DNA from: Burkholderiaceae bacterium
GTDB lineage: Bacteria; Pseudomonadota; Gammaproteobacteria; Burkholderiales; Burkholderiaceae_C
Assembly (NCBI GenBank): GCA_024235915.1
Contig: JACKLO010000022.1
Span: 1-64,000, forward strand
Length of the DNA: 64,000 nucleotides
Direction of reading: 5' to 3'
Positions 7,019 through 15,349 of the stretch are shown piece by piece. Made by a program: the position numbers and the translations under genes. Numbering within the stretch: position 1 is the stretch's first letter; every line of letters begins with the position of its first letter. Under the pieces are notes generated by a model. It did no database searches, was not told where the DNA came from, and saw nothing but the letters and a program-made list of their open reading frames with translations.

Positions 7019-8713
7019 TCATGCCACCGCGGCGGCCTGCGGCAGGGCCACACCGGCGATGCGAAGGCCGGACCATACCGCCTTCATCGACGCGGCGACG
7101 ATGCCGTCGGCCATGCCCACGCCGAACAGCGTGCGGCTGTCGCCGACGCGCAACTCCAGGTAGGCCACGGCACGCGCCGAGGCACCTTCGCCGATGGCGT
7201 GCTCGTGGTAGTCCAGTACGCGGATCGGCACGCCGGTGGCCACCGCCACGCCGGCCACAAAGGCGTCGACCGGGCCGTTGCCGCGGCCTTCGATGGTCAG
7301 CCGTCTGCCGTCGACCTCCACCTCGGCCTGCACCTGCATCGTGCCGTCGTCGGCCTCGTGCATCTGCTGGTGGCGGATGCCCGCGGCCTGTGGCTCGTCA
7401 AGCCGGTAGTGGCTGCTGAAGACACGCCAGAGGTCGGCCGCGGTCATCTCTCGGCCCTCGGTGTCCATCACCGCCTGCACCACCTGGCTGAACTCGATCT
7501 GCATACGGCGCGGCAGTTCCAGACCGTACTCCGCCTCCAGCAGGTAGCTGATGCCGCCCTTGCCGGACTGGCTGTTGACGCGGATCACCGCGTCGTAGCT
7601 GCGGCCCAGGTCCTGCGGGTCGATCGGCAGGTAGGGCATGTCCCAGATGTCTCCATCCCGGCGCGCACCAAAGGCCTTCTTGATCGCATCCTGGTGCGAG
7701 CCGGAAAACGAGGTGTAGACGAGGTCGCCCACGTACGGGTGCCGCGGGTGCACCGGCAACTGGTTGCAGTGCTCCACACAGCGGCGCACGTCGTCGATGT
7801 CGGAGAAGTCCAGGCCTGGGTGCACGCCCTGGGTGTACAGGTTCAGCGCGATGTTGACGAGGTCGACGTTGCCGGTGCGCTCACCGTTGCCGAACAGGCA
7901 GCCCTCGATGCGGTCGGCGCCGGCCATCAGCGCGAACTCGCCGGCCGCCGTGCCGGTGCCGCGGTCGTTGTGCGGGTGCACGGAGAGCACGATGCTGTCG
8001 CGGCGCTCCAGGTGGCGGTGCATCCACTCCACCATGTCGGCGAAGACGTTGGGTGTGCTGTGTTCCACCGTGGACGGCAGGTTGACGATGCACTTGCGCG
8101 CCGGCGTCGGTGCCCAGACCGCGGTGACGGCATCAACCACACGCTTGCTGAAGGCCAGTTCGGTGCCGGAGAACATCTCGGGCGAGTACTGGAACGTCCA
8201 GTCGGTCTCCGGCTGCCGCGCCGCGTGCTCGGCCACCAGCCGCGCCTGGCGGGTGGCAAGTTCGACGATGCCGTCCTCGTCCAGCCCCAGCACCACGCGC
8301 CGCATCACCGGCGCGGTGGCGTTGTAGAGGTGCACGATGGCCCGCGGCGCGCCCTGCAGCGCCTCGAAGGTGCGCGCGATCAGGTGGTCGCGGGCCTGCG
8401 TCAGCACCTGGATCGTCACGTCGTCGGGAATCAGCCGCTCCTCGATCAGCTGGCGCACGAAATCGAAGTCGGCCTGCGACGCCGACGGGAAGCCGACCTC
8501 GATCTCCTTGAAGCCGATCTTCACCAGCATCTCGAACATGCGCCGCTTGCGCGCCGGGTCCATGGGCTCGACCAGCGCCTGGTTGCCGTCGCGCAGGTCC
8601 ACGCTGTACCACAGCGGCGCGGCCGTCAGCATGGCATCGGGCCAGCGGCGGTCGCGCAGGCCCACCGGCGCAAAGGCACGGTACTTGGCGGCGGGGTTGG
8701 GGAGCATGGGCAT
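7019..8713 (-). CDS. leuA: 2-isopropylmalate synthase, actinobacterial/long type
   Basis: This is a second, clearly different 2-isopropylmalate synthase of 564 aa. It resembles the Corynebacterium/Mycobacterium class: the N-terminal KYRAFAPVGLRDRRWPD precedes the barrel, then SVDLRDGNQAL, IGFKEIEVGFPSASQ and the metal-binding SVHPHNDRGTGTAA. A C-terminal regulatory domain follows. Starts ATG 8713 and ATG 8707 are both possible; AAGGA lies about 9 nt before 8713. It is the first gene after the leu leader/attenuator, so leucine-tRNA supply should control it, and probably leuA behind it. Having both types in tandem suggests one was acquired or keeps a different feedback setting. Confidence 0.92.
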   Translation of the reverse strand: MPMLPNPAAKYRAFAPVGLRDRRWPDAMLTAAPLWYSVDLRDGNQALVEPMDPARKRRMFEMLVKIGFKEIEVGFPSASQADFDFVRQLIEERLIPDDVTIQVLTQARDHLIARTFEALQGAPRAIVHLYNATAPVMRRVVLGLDEDGIVELATRQARLVAEHAARQPETDWTFQYSPEMFSGTELAFSKRVVDAVTAVWAPTPARKCIVNLPSTVEHSTPNVFADMVEWMHRHLERRDSIVLSVHPHNDRGTGTAAGEFALMAGADRIEGCLFGNGERTGNVDLVNIALNLYTQGVHPGLDFSDIDDVRRCVEHCNQLPVHPRHPYVGDLVYTSFSGSHQDAIKKAFGARRDGDIWDMPYLPIDPQDLGRSYDAVIRVNSQSGKGGISYLLEAEYGLELPRRMQIEFSQVVQAVMDTEGREMTAADLWRVFSSHYRLDEPQAAGIRHQQMHEADDGTMQVQAEVEVDGRRLTIEGRGNGPVDAFVAGVAVATGVPIRVLDYHEHAIGEGASARAVAYLELRVGDSRTLFGVGMADGIVAASMKAVWSGLRIAGVALPQAAAVA

Positions 8714-8759
8714 GGCGTGGTCCTTGGAGGTTCCCGACGCAGCCCGGAGGGGTTCCGGC

Positions 8760-8794
8760 AAAACAAAAGGCCCGCTGCGTCGTGCTGGCGGGCC
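8760..8794 (-). terminator. leu attenuator terminator hairpin
   Basis: On the minus strand GGCCCGC, a 12-nt loop and GCGGGCC are followed by TTTTGTTTT. This is a textbook intrinsic terminator between the leader peptide and the long-type leuA. It lies 29 nt beyond the leader stop codon, the arrangement expected for ribosome-mediated attenuation. Confidence 0.85.
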
Positions 8795-8823
8795 GTTCGT
8801 TTCGGAAAGAGAGACGAAGTCGA

Positions 8824-8871
8824 TCAGCGCGCCTTGGGCACGCCTAGTAGCAGGGCTTGGTGGATCGACAT
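8824..8871 (-). CDS. leuL: leu operon leader peptide (LeuL)
   Basis: A 15-residue ORF, MSIHQALLLGVPKAR, contains three consecutive leucine codons (CTG CTA CTA). Two are CTA, which is rare in such GC-rich genomes, so they would act as sensitive detectors of charged tRNA-Leu. It is followed by an intrinsic terminator and then a 2-isopropylmalate synthase gene, which fixes its role. The ATG lies 7 nt after the -10 box TATGAT, so the transcript is probably leaderless with no Shine-Dalgarno. Attenuation is the known mode for such leaders; the details here are inferred. Confidence 0.8.
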   Translation of the reverse strand: MSIHQALLLGVPKAR

Positions 8872-8878
8872 GCGCCAG

Positions 8879-8887
8879 ATCATAGCA
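8879..8887 (-). promoter_or_regulatory. leu operon promoter (extended -10)
   Basis: On the minus strand TGC-TATGAT is an extended -10 element (TGn before a near-consensus hexamer). The nearest -35-like box, TTGCAC at 8904-8909, is 19 bp away, consistent with reliance on the TGn contact. The predicted start site falls at or next to the LeuL ATG. The promoter lies just past the pssA stop. Confidence 0.65.
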
Positions 8888-8897
8888 GCACGCGGCA

Positions 8898-9725
8898 TCA
8901 GTGGTGCAAGCCGGCTTCGTCCGGCTCGTCGGTGGACGTGGCGATGACGCTGGTGGGCAGGCCCTTGGACTTGCGCCACGCGTAGACGGCGTAACCCGAC
9001 AGGCCGTAGATGCAGAACAGCGCGAACAGCGCCTTCGGCGGGTCCTGGCTGACGATGACGATGGCGATCGCGATGGCCACCATGACCACGAAGGGCACGC
9101 TGCGCCGCATCGCGCTCAGGTCCTTGAAGCTGTAGAACGGCGCGTTGGTCACCATCGTGATGCCAGCGTACAGCGTGACCACATAGGCGCTGATCACCAG
9201 CCAGTCCACACGGCCGACGTTGCGGAAGCCCGCATCGTCGAAGACCCAGATGAAGCCCACCACCAGCGCGGCCGCGGCCGGGCTGGGCAGGCCCTGGAAG
9301 AACCGACGGTCAACGACACCGATGTTGGTGTTGAAGCGCGCCAGGCGCAGCGCGGCGCCGGCGATGTAGACGAAGGCCGGGATCCAGCCGGCGCGCCCCA
9401 GGTCCTTCAACGCCCACTGGTACATGATCAGCGCCGGTGCGGCGCCGAAACTGACCATGTCCGACAGGCTGTCCATCTGCTCGCCGAAGGCACTCTGCGA
9501 GTTCGTCATGCGCGCGATGCGGCCGTCCATACCGTCCAGCACCGCAGCGACGAAGATGGCGATGCAGGCCGCCTCGAAGCGGCCATTCATCGCCATCACC
9601 ACGCCGTAGAAGCCGGAGAACAGCGCCGCCAGCGTCACCGCATTGGGCAGGAAGTAGATGCCTTTGCGGCGTGGGCGCGGCGGGGTTTCCGTCGCGCCGC
9701 CCGAATCTTCGAACTCCGTCGTCAT
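8898..9725 (-). CDS. pssA: CDP-diacylglycerol-serine O-phosphatidyltransferase
   Basis: This integral membrane enzyme makes phosphatidylserine, the precursor of phosphatidylethanolamine. The product is 275 aa with about eight hydrophobic segments. The CDP-alcohol phosphotransferase signature is complete: DGMDGRIAR, then G(x3)D(x3)D as FGEQMDSLSD, which holds the metal and nucleotide ligands. It lies between ilvC and the leu genes on the same strand, a conserved neighbourhood in this bacterial order although the function is unrelated. The leu promoter begins at its 3' end. Confidence 0.93.
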   Translation of the reverse strand: MTTEFEDSGGATETPPRPRRKGIYFLPNAVTLAALFSGFYGVVMAMNGRFEAACIAIFVAAVLDGMDGRIARMTNSQSAFGEQMDSLSDMVSFGAAPALIMYQWALKDLGRAGWIPAFVYIAGAALRLARFNTNIGVVDRRFFQGLPSPAAAALVVGFIWVFDDAGFRNVGRVDWLVISAYVVTLYAGITMVTNAPFYSFKDLSAMRRSVPFVVMVAIAIAIVIVSQDPPKALFALFCIYGLSGYAVYAWRKSKGLPTSVIATSTDEPDEAGLHH

Positions 9726-9818
9726 AGGGGCGCGAGGATAGCGCGTCCCGGTGCGTCGGCACGGCCTTCGCCGGTATGGGGATGTCCTGCGGCGCGAGGC
9801 CGGGCGCCTCGGTCGAAA

Positions 9819-9854
9819 GAAGGCCCCGGCAGTGCAAGCACTCCGGGGCCCTTC
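9819..9854 (-). terminator. Terminator after ilvC
   Basis: On the minus strand a long hairpin (GAAGGGCCCCGG pairing with CCGGGGCCTTC, inner AGTG/CACT pairs) is followed by TTTC. It lies 40 nt past the ilvC stop and should separate ilvIHC from pssA. Confidence 0.65.
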
Positions 9855-9893
9855 ACCTTCAGGCAGGCCTGAGCCTGCAGCAGCAGCTGGCGA

Positions 9894-10910
9894 TCAGTTG
9901 CGGCTCTTGTCCACGAGCTTGTTGGCCTTGATCCACGGCATCATCGCGCGCAGCTTCTCGCCCACGACCTCGATGCTGTGCTCCGAGGTGATGCGGCGGC
10001 GGCTGATCAGCGTCGGCGCGCCGGCGCGGTTCTCGAGGATGAAGCTCTTGGCGTACTCGCCGGTCTGGATGTCGCTCAGCACGCGCTTCATCTCGGCCTT
10101 GGTCTGCTCGGTGACGATGCGCGGGCCGGTGACGTACTCGCCATACTCAGCGTTGTTGCTGATCGAGTAGTTCATGTTGGCGATGCCGCCTTCGTAGATC
10201 AGGTCGACGATCAGCTTCAGCTCGTGCAGGCACTCGAAGTAGGCCATCTCCGGCGCGTAGCCGGCTTCCACCAGGGTCTCGTAGCCGGCCTTGATGAGTT
10301 CGACGGTGCCGCCGCACAGCACGGCCTGTTCGCCGAACAGGTCGGTCTCGGTCTCTTCGCGGAAGTTGGTCTCGATGATGCCGGCCTTGCCGCCGCCGTT
10401 GGCCGCGGCATAGCTCAGCGCCAGGTCACGCGCCTTGCCGCTCTTGTCGGCGTGCACGGCGATCAGGTGCGGCACGCCGCCGCCCTGGGTGTAGGTGTTG
10501 CGCACCGTGTGGCCGGGGGCCTTGGGCGCCACCATCCACACGTCCAGGTCGGCACGCGGGATGACCTGGCCGTAGTGCACGTTGAAGCCGTGCGCGAAGG
10601 CCAGCGAGGCGCCTTCGCGGATGTTCGGCTCGACGTCGTTGGCGTAGACCTGGGCGATCTGCTCGTCGGGCAGCAGGATCATGACGACGTCAGCGGTCTT
10701 GACGGCCTCGGCCACCTCGGCCACCTTCAGGCCGGCCTTCTCGACCTTGGCCCAGGACGCGCCCCCGCGGCGCAGGCCGACCGTGACCTTGCAGCCGCTG
10801 TCGTTGAGGTTCTGCGCGTGGGCGTGGCCCTGCGAGCCGTAGCCGATGATGGTGACGTTCTTGCCCTTGATGAGGGACAGGTCGGCGTCCTTGTCGTAGT
10901 AGACCTTCAT
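9894..10910 (-). CDS. ilvC: Ketol-acid reductoisomerase (NADP+)
   Basis: IlvC carries out the isomeroreductase step of valine and isoleucine synthesis, converting acetolactate to dihydroxyisovalerate. The product is 338 aa, the class I (short) length. The Rossmann motif GYGSQG is at 23-28, with LRRGGASW following, which favours NADPH. The C-terminal knotted domain carries the Mg ligands in DLFGEQAVLCGG and the conserved ECLHELKLIVDL. The start ATG 10910 has GGAGAG upstream. It is third in the ilvI-ilvH-ilvC run, 44 nt after ilvH. Confidence 0.96.
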   Translation of the reverse strand: MKVYYDKDADLSLIKGKNVTIIGYGSQGHAHAQNLNDSGCKVTVGLRRGGASWAKVEKAGLKVAEVAEAVKTADVVMILLPDEQIAQVYANDVEPNIREGASLAFAHGFNVHYGQVIPRADLDVWMVAPKAPGHTVRNTYTQGGGVPHLIAVHADKSGKARDLALSYAAANGGGKAGIIETNFREETETDLFGEQAVLCGGTVELIKAGYETLVEAGYAPEMAYFECLHELKLIVDLIYEGGIANMNYSISNNAEYGEYVTGPRIVTEQTKAEMKRVLSDIQTGEYAKSFILENRAGAPTLISRRRITSEHSIEVVGEKLRAMMPWIKANKLVDKSRN

Positions 10911-10954
10911 GGTGCTCTCCGTGTGAATGCGGTTGTCGTGTACAGGAATGGGGT

Positions 10955-11446
10955 TCAGACGCGCAGGATGCGCTCGCCGCGGCCGATGCCGCTGGTGCCG
11001 GTGCGCACCGTCTCCAGGATCGCGGCGCGGTCCACCGCGCCGATGAACGCGTCGAGCTTGGCGGCGTCGCCGGTCAGCTCGATCGTGTAGCTCTTCTCCG
11101 TGACGTCGATGATGCGGCCGCGGAAGATGTCGGCCATGCGCTTCATCTCCTCGCGCTCCTTGCCCACGGCGCGCAGCTTGATGAGCATGAGCTCGCGCTC
11201 GGTGAAGCTGCCTTCGGTGAGGTCGACGACCTTCACCACCTCGATGAGCCGGTTCAGGTGCTTGGTGATCTGCTCGATCACCTCGTCGGAGCCGGTGGTG
11301 ACGATGGTCATGCGCGACAGCGACGGGTCTTCCGTCGGCGCGACCGTGAGGCTCTCGATGTTGTAGCCGCGGGCCGAGAACAGGGCCACGACGCGGCTGA
11401 GTGCGCCGGCCTCGTTCTCCAGCAGCACGGCGATGATGTGTTTCAT
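10955..11446 (-). CDS. ilvH: Acetolactate synthase small (regulatory) subunit
   Basis: This is the valine-binding regulatory subunit of acetohydroxyacid synthase. The product is 163 aa. An N-terminal ACT domain (MKHIIAVLLENEAGALSRV...RGYNIESLTV) holds the effector site. The C-terminal ACT-like half includes the conserved SFTERELMLIKL and ELTGDAAKLDAF. It activates the catalytic IlvI subunit and confers feedback inhibition. It lies 168 bp after ilvI, an unusually long gap within the operon that contains a repeated dyad. Confidence 0.95.
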   Translation of the reverse strand: MKHIIAVLLENEAGALSRVVALFSARGYNIESLTVAPTEDPSLSRMTIVTTGSDEVIEQITKHLNRLIEVVKVVDLTEGSFTERELMLIKLRAVGKEREEMKRMADIFRGRIIDVTEKSYTIELTGDAAKLDAFIGAVDRAAILETVRTGTSGIGRGERILRV

Positions 11447-11479
11447 GGGAACTCCTCGTGGAGCGCGCTCTTCAGGACG

Positions 11480-11590
11480 CCGGCGGTGACCGGCGGCCCT
11501 TGGCCACGTCCGTCAGGGTGAAAGAAGAGATGGCAGGCCGGGGTTGGTCCCGCCCTCCCCTGCGCCACCCGCGACCCGGCGGTGACCGGC
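11480..11590. repeat. Repeated 15-bp dyad in the ilvI-ilvH spacer
   Basis: CCGGCGGTGACCGGC occurs at 11480-11494 and again at 11576-11590. Each copy is itself a short hairpin (GCCGG/CCGGC). The spacer of 167 bp has no ORF that I can support. Confidence 0.5.
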
Positions 11591-11614
11591 TCGCGTCAGC
11601 GCAGGTTCAGGCGA

Positions 11615-13405
11615 TCACAGGTCCTCGGCGCCGAGCAGCATCTCCGTGATGCCCTTGCCCGCCTGGACCATCGGCCAGACGTTCTCGGTGGGGTCGGTGC
11701 GCACGTCCAGGAAGACGGTGCGGTCCTTCAGGCGGATGGCCTCCTTCAGCGCCGGCTCCACGTCCGACGGCCGCTCGATCTTCAGACCCACGTGGCCATA
11801 GGCCTCGGCGAGCTTGACGAAGTCCGGCAGCGCATCCATGTAGCTGTGCGAATAGCGGCCCTGGTAGTCCAGTTCCTGCCATTGGCGCACCATGCCCAGG
11901 TAGCGGTTGTTCAGGCTGATGATCTTCACCGGCGTCTTGTACTGCGCGCAGGTGGACAGCTCCTGGATGCACATCTGGATGCTGCCTTCGCCGGTGATGC
12001 AGAAGACATCGCTGTCGGGCTTGGCCAGCTTGATGCCCATGGCATACGGCAGGCCCACGCCCATCGTGCCCAGGCCGCCGGAATTGATCCAGCGCCGCGG
12101 CTCCTCGAAGCCGTAGAACTGCGCCGCCCACATCTGGTGCTGGCCGACGTCCGACGTGATGTAGGCGTCGGTGCCGCGGGTCAGCTCGTGCAGGGTGCGC
12201 ACCACGCGCTGCGGCTTGATGACGTCGCTGCTGTCCTTGAAGGCCAGGCACTCGCGCTTGCGCCAGTCGTTGATCTGGCGCCACCAGGCCGACAGCTGGC
12301 CGGCATCGGGCCGGCTCTGGGCCTCGCGGATCTGGGCGATCAGCTCCTGCAGCACGTCCTTCACGTCGCCGACGATGGGCACGTCCACCTTCACGCGCTT
12401 GGAGATGCTGGAGGGGTCGATGTCGACGTGGATGATCTTGCGCTCCACCGACGCGAAGTGCTTCGGGTTGCCGATCACGCGGTCGTCGAAGCGCGCGCCC
12501 ACGGCCAGCAGCACGTCGCAGTGCTGCATGGTCATGTTGGCCTCGTAGGTGCCGTGCATGCCCAGCATGCCCAGGAACTTGGGGTCGCTGCTGGCGATGG
12601 CGCCCAGGCCCATCAGCGTGTTGGTGCAGGGGAAGCCCAGCAGGTCGGCCAGTTCCCGCAGTTCCGCCGTGGCATTGCCCAGGATGACACCGCCGCCGGT
12701 GTAGATGTAGGGGCGCTGCGCGCCCATCAGCAGCTGCACCGCCTTGCGGATCTGCCCGCCGTGGCCCTTGCGCACCGGGTTGTACGAGCGCATCTCCACC
12801 CGCTCGGGGTAGTGGAAGGGTGCGGTCTTCAGCGAGACGTCCTTGGGCACGTCCACCACCACCGGGCCAGGCCGTCCCGTGCGCGCGATGTGGAAGGCCT
12901 TCTTGACGGTGGCGGCCAGGTCGCGCACGTCCTTGACCAGGAAGTTGTGCTTGACGATCGGCCGCGTGATGCCGACGGTGTCGCACTCCTGGAAGGCGTC
13001 GAGGCCAATCGCCGGCGTCGGCACCTGCCCGGTGATGATCACCATCGGGATGGAATCCATGTACGCGGTGGCGATGCCGGTGACGGCATTCGTCACGCCC
13101 GGGCCGGACGTGACCAGGGCCACGCCCACCTCACCGGTGGCGCGCGCATAACCGTCGGCCGCGTGCACGGCGGCCTGTTCGTGGCGCACCAGCACGTGCT
13201 GGATGGTGTCCTGCTTGTACAGCGCGTCGTAGATGTACAGGACGGCGCCGCCCGGGTAGCCCCAGAGGTACTGGACCCCTTCGGCCTGCAGGCACTTGAC
13301 GAGAATTTCCGACCCGTTGGGGTCGGCAGCGGAGGGAGAGGAGGAAGGTTGTGCCGAACCTGCAGGGGCAGTGGCACGCTTGACTTCCGCGGCAGACATG
13401 TCCAT
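11615..13405 (-). CDS. ilvI: Acetolactate synthase large (catalytic) subunit
   Basis: This thiamine-diphosphate enzyme forms acetolactate or acetohydroxybutyrate from pyruvate. The product is 596 aa from ATG 13405. The N-terminal Ala/Ser/Pro-rich tail (about 20 residues) is not part of the fold. The PYR domain has RHEQAAVHAADGYARATG with the catalytic Glu. The central domain is FAD-binding. The PP domain has ITGEGSIQM...NNRYLGMV as the ThDP motif. Start 13405 is preceded by AGAGG; an extension to 13441 is possible but lacks one. It is the first gene of the ilvI-ilvH-ilvC unit and is divergent from the sigma factor gene. Confidence 0.95.
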   Translation of the reverse strand: MDMSAAEVKRATAPAGSAQPSSSPSAADPNGSEILVKCLQAEGVQYLWGYPGGAVLYIYDALYKQDTIQHVLVRHEQAAVHAADGYARATGEVGVALVTSGPGVTNAVTGIATAYMDSIPMVIITGQVPTPAIGLDAFQECDTVGITRPIVKHNFLVKDVRDLAATVKKAFHIARTGRPGPVVVDVPKDVSLKTAPFHYPERVEMRSYNPVRKGHGGQIRKAVQLLMGAQRPYIYTGGGVILGNATAELRELADLLGFPCTNTLMGLGAIASSDPKFLGMLGMHGTYEANMTMQHCDVLLAVGARFDDRVIGNPKHFASVERKIIHVDIDPSSISKRVKVDVPIVGDVKDVLQELIAQIREAQSRPDAGQLSAWWRQINDWRKRECLAFKDSSDVIKPQRVVRTLHELTRGTDAYITSDVGQHQMWAAQFYGFEEPRRWINSGGLGTMGVGLPYAMGIKLAKPDSDVFCITGEGSIQMCIQELSTCAQYKTPVKIISLNNRYLGMVRQWQELDYQGRYSHSYMDALPDFVKLAEAYGHVGLKIERPSDVEPALKEAIRLKDRTVFLDVRTDPTENVWPMVQAGKGITEMLLGAEDL

Positions 13406-13441
13406 TTCGAACCTCTGTGAATTTCTCTGACGAAAAACCAT

Positions 13442-13632
13442 AGGTGCCGCTCCTCGCGCCCTCGTGAGGCGGATTTGCGGCCTGCGCGGTCAAAAGCCGG
13501 CGCCGGGTCGGCCACCGGATCGAGACCCAGATACTGCGTTGTGCGAAGCAGCATTATGGCATTGCCGCTCCGGGGCCGATGCAATAATGCAACGCGTTGC
13601 CCGCCAGGTGCCCCTCGGGGCGCCCCGCCCCG
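13442..13632. promoter_or_regulatory. Divergent promoter region, ilvI and sigma factor gene
   Basis: This is a 191-bp intergenic region. The dyad TGCA-ATAA-TGCA (13580-13591) lies near the middle. Weak -10-like boxes point both ways: CATAAT at 13553-13558 on the minus strand and AATAAT at 13583-13588 on the plus strand, the latter 15 bp after TTGCCG. A GC-rich hairpin near 13448-13473 lies in the ilvI leader. No ilv leader peptide rich in Ile/Val/Leu codons was found. Confidence 0.35.
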
Positions 13633-14193
13633 TTGGCCACCGAACAAGAACTCTCCGACTTCCTCCAGAGCGTCGAGAAGCGCGCCTTCAAGCGCACGGC
13701 CTACGCTGTGCGCGACGATCATGCGGCGCTGGACATCGTGCAGGACGCGATGATCCGCCTGGCCGAGAAGTACGGCGACCGGCCCGCGGCCGAGCTGCCG
13801 CTGATCTTCCAGCGCATCCTGTCCAACGCCACGCTGGACTGGTTCCGCCGCCAGAAGGTCCGCAACGCCGCCATCGTCAACCTGGGCGACTTCGAAGGCC
13901 CGGACGGCGATTTCGACCTGCTCGAGGCGCTGGTGTCGATGGACGGTGCGCTGGGTGCGGAAAGCGCGGCCGACAGCGTGTCGCGGCAGCAGGTGATGGC
14001 GATCATCGAAGCGGCAGTGGCCGACCTGCCGGCGCGTCAACGCGAGGCGTTCCTGTTACGTTACTGGGAAGAATTCGACGTGGCTGAAACCGCCGCCGCC
14101 ATGGGATGCTCGGAAGGCAGCGTGAAGACGCACTGCTCCCGGGCCGTTCATGCGTTGGCCAAGGCCTTGCGCGACAAGGGCATTGCACCGTGA
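13633..14193 (+). CDS. RNA polymerase sigma factor, ECF-like (group 4)
   Basis: The product is 186 aa. Region 2 (LSDFLQSVEKRAFKRTAYAVRDDHAALDIVQDAMIRLAEKY, split here only for description) is followed by a short linker. Region 4 is LPARQREAFLLRYWEEFDVAETAAAMGCSEGSVKTH, with its helix-turn-helix at the end. It has no region 1 or 3. The start is taken as TTG 13633 because related proteins begin ATE-ELSDFL; an upstream TTG 13597 is the alternative. It heads a run of five genes joined by 4-bp overlaps. The next gene encodes a small one-helix membrane protein, the usual place for an anti-sigma factor. Confidence 0.85.
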   Translation: MATEQELSDFLQSVEKRAFKRTAYAVRDDHAALDIVQDAMIRLAEKYGDRPAAELPLIFQRILSNATLDWFRRQKVRNAAIVNLGDFEGPDGDFDLLEALVSMDGALGAESAADSVSRQQVMAIIEAAVADLPARQREAFLLRYWEEFDVAETAAAMGCSEGSVKTHCSRAVHALAKALRDKGIAP

Positions 14194-14627
14194 ACACGCT
14201 CCGCACCTCCATCGATCCCGCGGTCCAGTCCCGGCTGGAAGCCCGGCTGGGCGGCCAGTTGGCCGCGGCCTTGAACCCGACGCTGCAGGCGCTGCCGCCT
14301 GACGTTGAAAGCCGACTGCGCTTTGCGCGTGAACAGGCGCTGGCACGCCGCGTCCAGTCTGGTGCGGTGGCATCGGTGGCCGTCAGCGCCGGCGGTGCAG
14401 CCACGCTGGGCCGCCTCGATGCGGGCAACCTGTGGTGGCAGCGCCTGGGCTGGCTGTTGCCGATCGCTGCCATTGCCGTCGGTGTGCTCATGGTGCAAGC
14501 CCGCCATGCAAGAGACAGTGCCGCCGTGGCGGCGCAGGTCGACAGCGCCCTGCTGGCCGACGAGCTGCCGCCGGCGGCCTACGCCGACCCGGGTTTTGCA
14601 GCCTTCCTGAAGCTGCAGCAGCCATGA
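14190..14627 (+). CDS. DUF3619 membrane protein, possible anti-sigma partner
   Basis: The product is 145 aa, starting at GTG 14190 inside the sigma factor stop (GTGA overlap). The N-terminal half is soluble and helical with charged ESRLRFAREQALARR. One transmembrane segment follows at about residues 83-103 (WWQRLGWLLPIAAIAVGVLM). A short acidic C-terminal part ends FAAFLKLQQP. It matches the DUF3619 family, found in Burkholderiales directly after this sigma factor. A role as its membrane-bound anti-sigma factor is inferred from gene order and topology; there is no zinc (ZAS) motif. Confidence 0.78.
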   Translation: MNTLRTSIDPAVQSRLEARLGGQLAAALNPTLQALPPDVESRLRFAREQALARRVQSGAVASVAVSAGGAATLGRLDAGNLWWQRLGWLLPIAAIAVGVLMVQARHARDSAAVAAQVDSALLADELPPAAYADPGFAAFLKLQQP

Positions 14628-15349
14628 AGGGTCGAGTGCCACAGTGGAACTGGCGCGGCCCTGCCCTGGCCGCCCTGCTGGGCGTGGCGGCGCAGACCGC
14701 CGCGGCCCAGGACTGGGTCGACCTGAGCCCGACGCAGCGACGGGCACTCACCCCGTTGCAGGCCGGCTGGGCGACGCTGCCGGGCAACGAGCGCACCATG
14801 TGGCTGGAACTCGCCGACCGCTGGCGCGGCATGTCACCGGAAGACCAGCAGCGTGCGCAGCAACGCATGCGGGACTGGTCGGCGATGACACCCGAGGCGC
14901 GTGGTCGTGCAAGGTTGCAGTACCAAGAGGCCGGGCGCTGGTCCGCCGAGTCCCGGCGCGAACGCTGGGAGGCCTACCAGAGCCTGGACCCGCAGGCCCG
15001 GCGTGTGCTTGCCGAGCGCTGGAAGCTGGAGGCCGCCGGCCGGGACCGTGCTGCGGCGCCGGAGTCTCCCGGCAAACGCAACATGCTGGAACCGGTGCGG
15101 CCGGCCCCCGAACCCACGCGCGCTGCCACGCCCACCGCAGCGGCCGCACGCGCTGGCGCCACCACCCGCCCGCTCGCCCGGTCTGGCGACGAAGCACCGG
15201 CCTACCAGCAACCCGGTGTGCCCAAGATCGCGGCCACACCGTCCTTCGTGGACCCGGCAACGTTGCAGCCGCGCCGGGGCCCGCAGGCGGCCTCGGTGGC
15301 GCCGAAGCCGGCGTCCGCACCCAAGCCCGGCAGCAAGGCCGCGCAATGA
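14624..15349 (+). CDS. DUF3106 secreted protein
   Basis: The product is 241 aa with a signal peptide ending near AQTAAAQ. It then has repeated short helical units with the pattern W-x-LxPxQRxAL and RxxWxxLxPEERxRxxxR (for example LSPTQRRALTPLQAGW, MSPEDQQRAQQRM, MTPEARGRARLQ, LDPQARRVL). These are typical of DUF3106 and recall the CpxP/Spy-like periplasmic repeats in style only. The C-terminal 100 residues are Pro/Ala-rich and low complexity. It overlaps its neighbours by 4 bp on both sides. The function is not known. Confidence 0.8.
   Translation: MKGRVPQWNWRGPALAALLGVAAQTAAAQDWVDLSPTQRRALTPLQAGWATLPGNERTMWLELADRWRGMSPEDQQRAQQRMRDWSAMTPEARGRARLQYQEAGRWSAESRRERWEAYQSLDPQARRVLAERWKLEAAGRDRAAAPESPGKRNMLEPVRPAPEPTRAATPTAAAARAGATTRPLARSGDEAPAYQQPGVPKIAATPSFVDPATLQPRRGPQAASVAPKPASAPKPGSKAAQ

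Noticed and set aside
13442..13554. Possible ilv leader peptide (MLLRTTQYLGL) before ilvI
   Set aside because: No cluster of Ile/Val/Leu control codons, no stop followed by a terminator; the frame runs on into ilvI.
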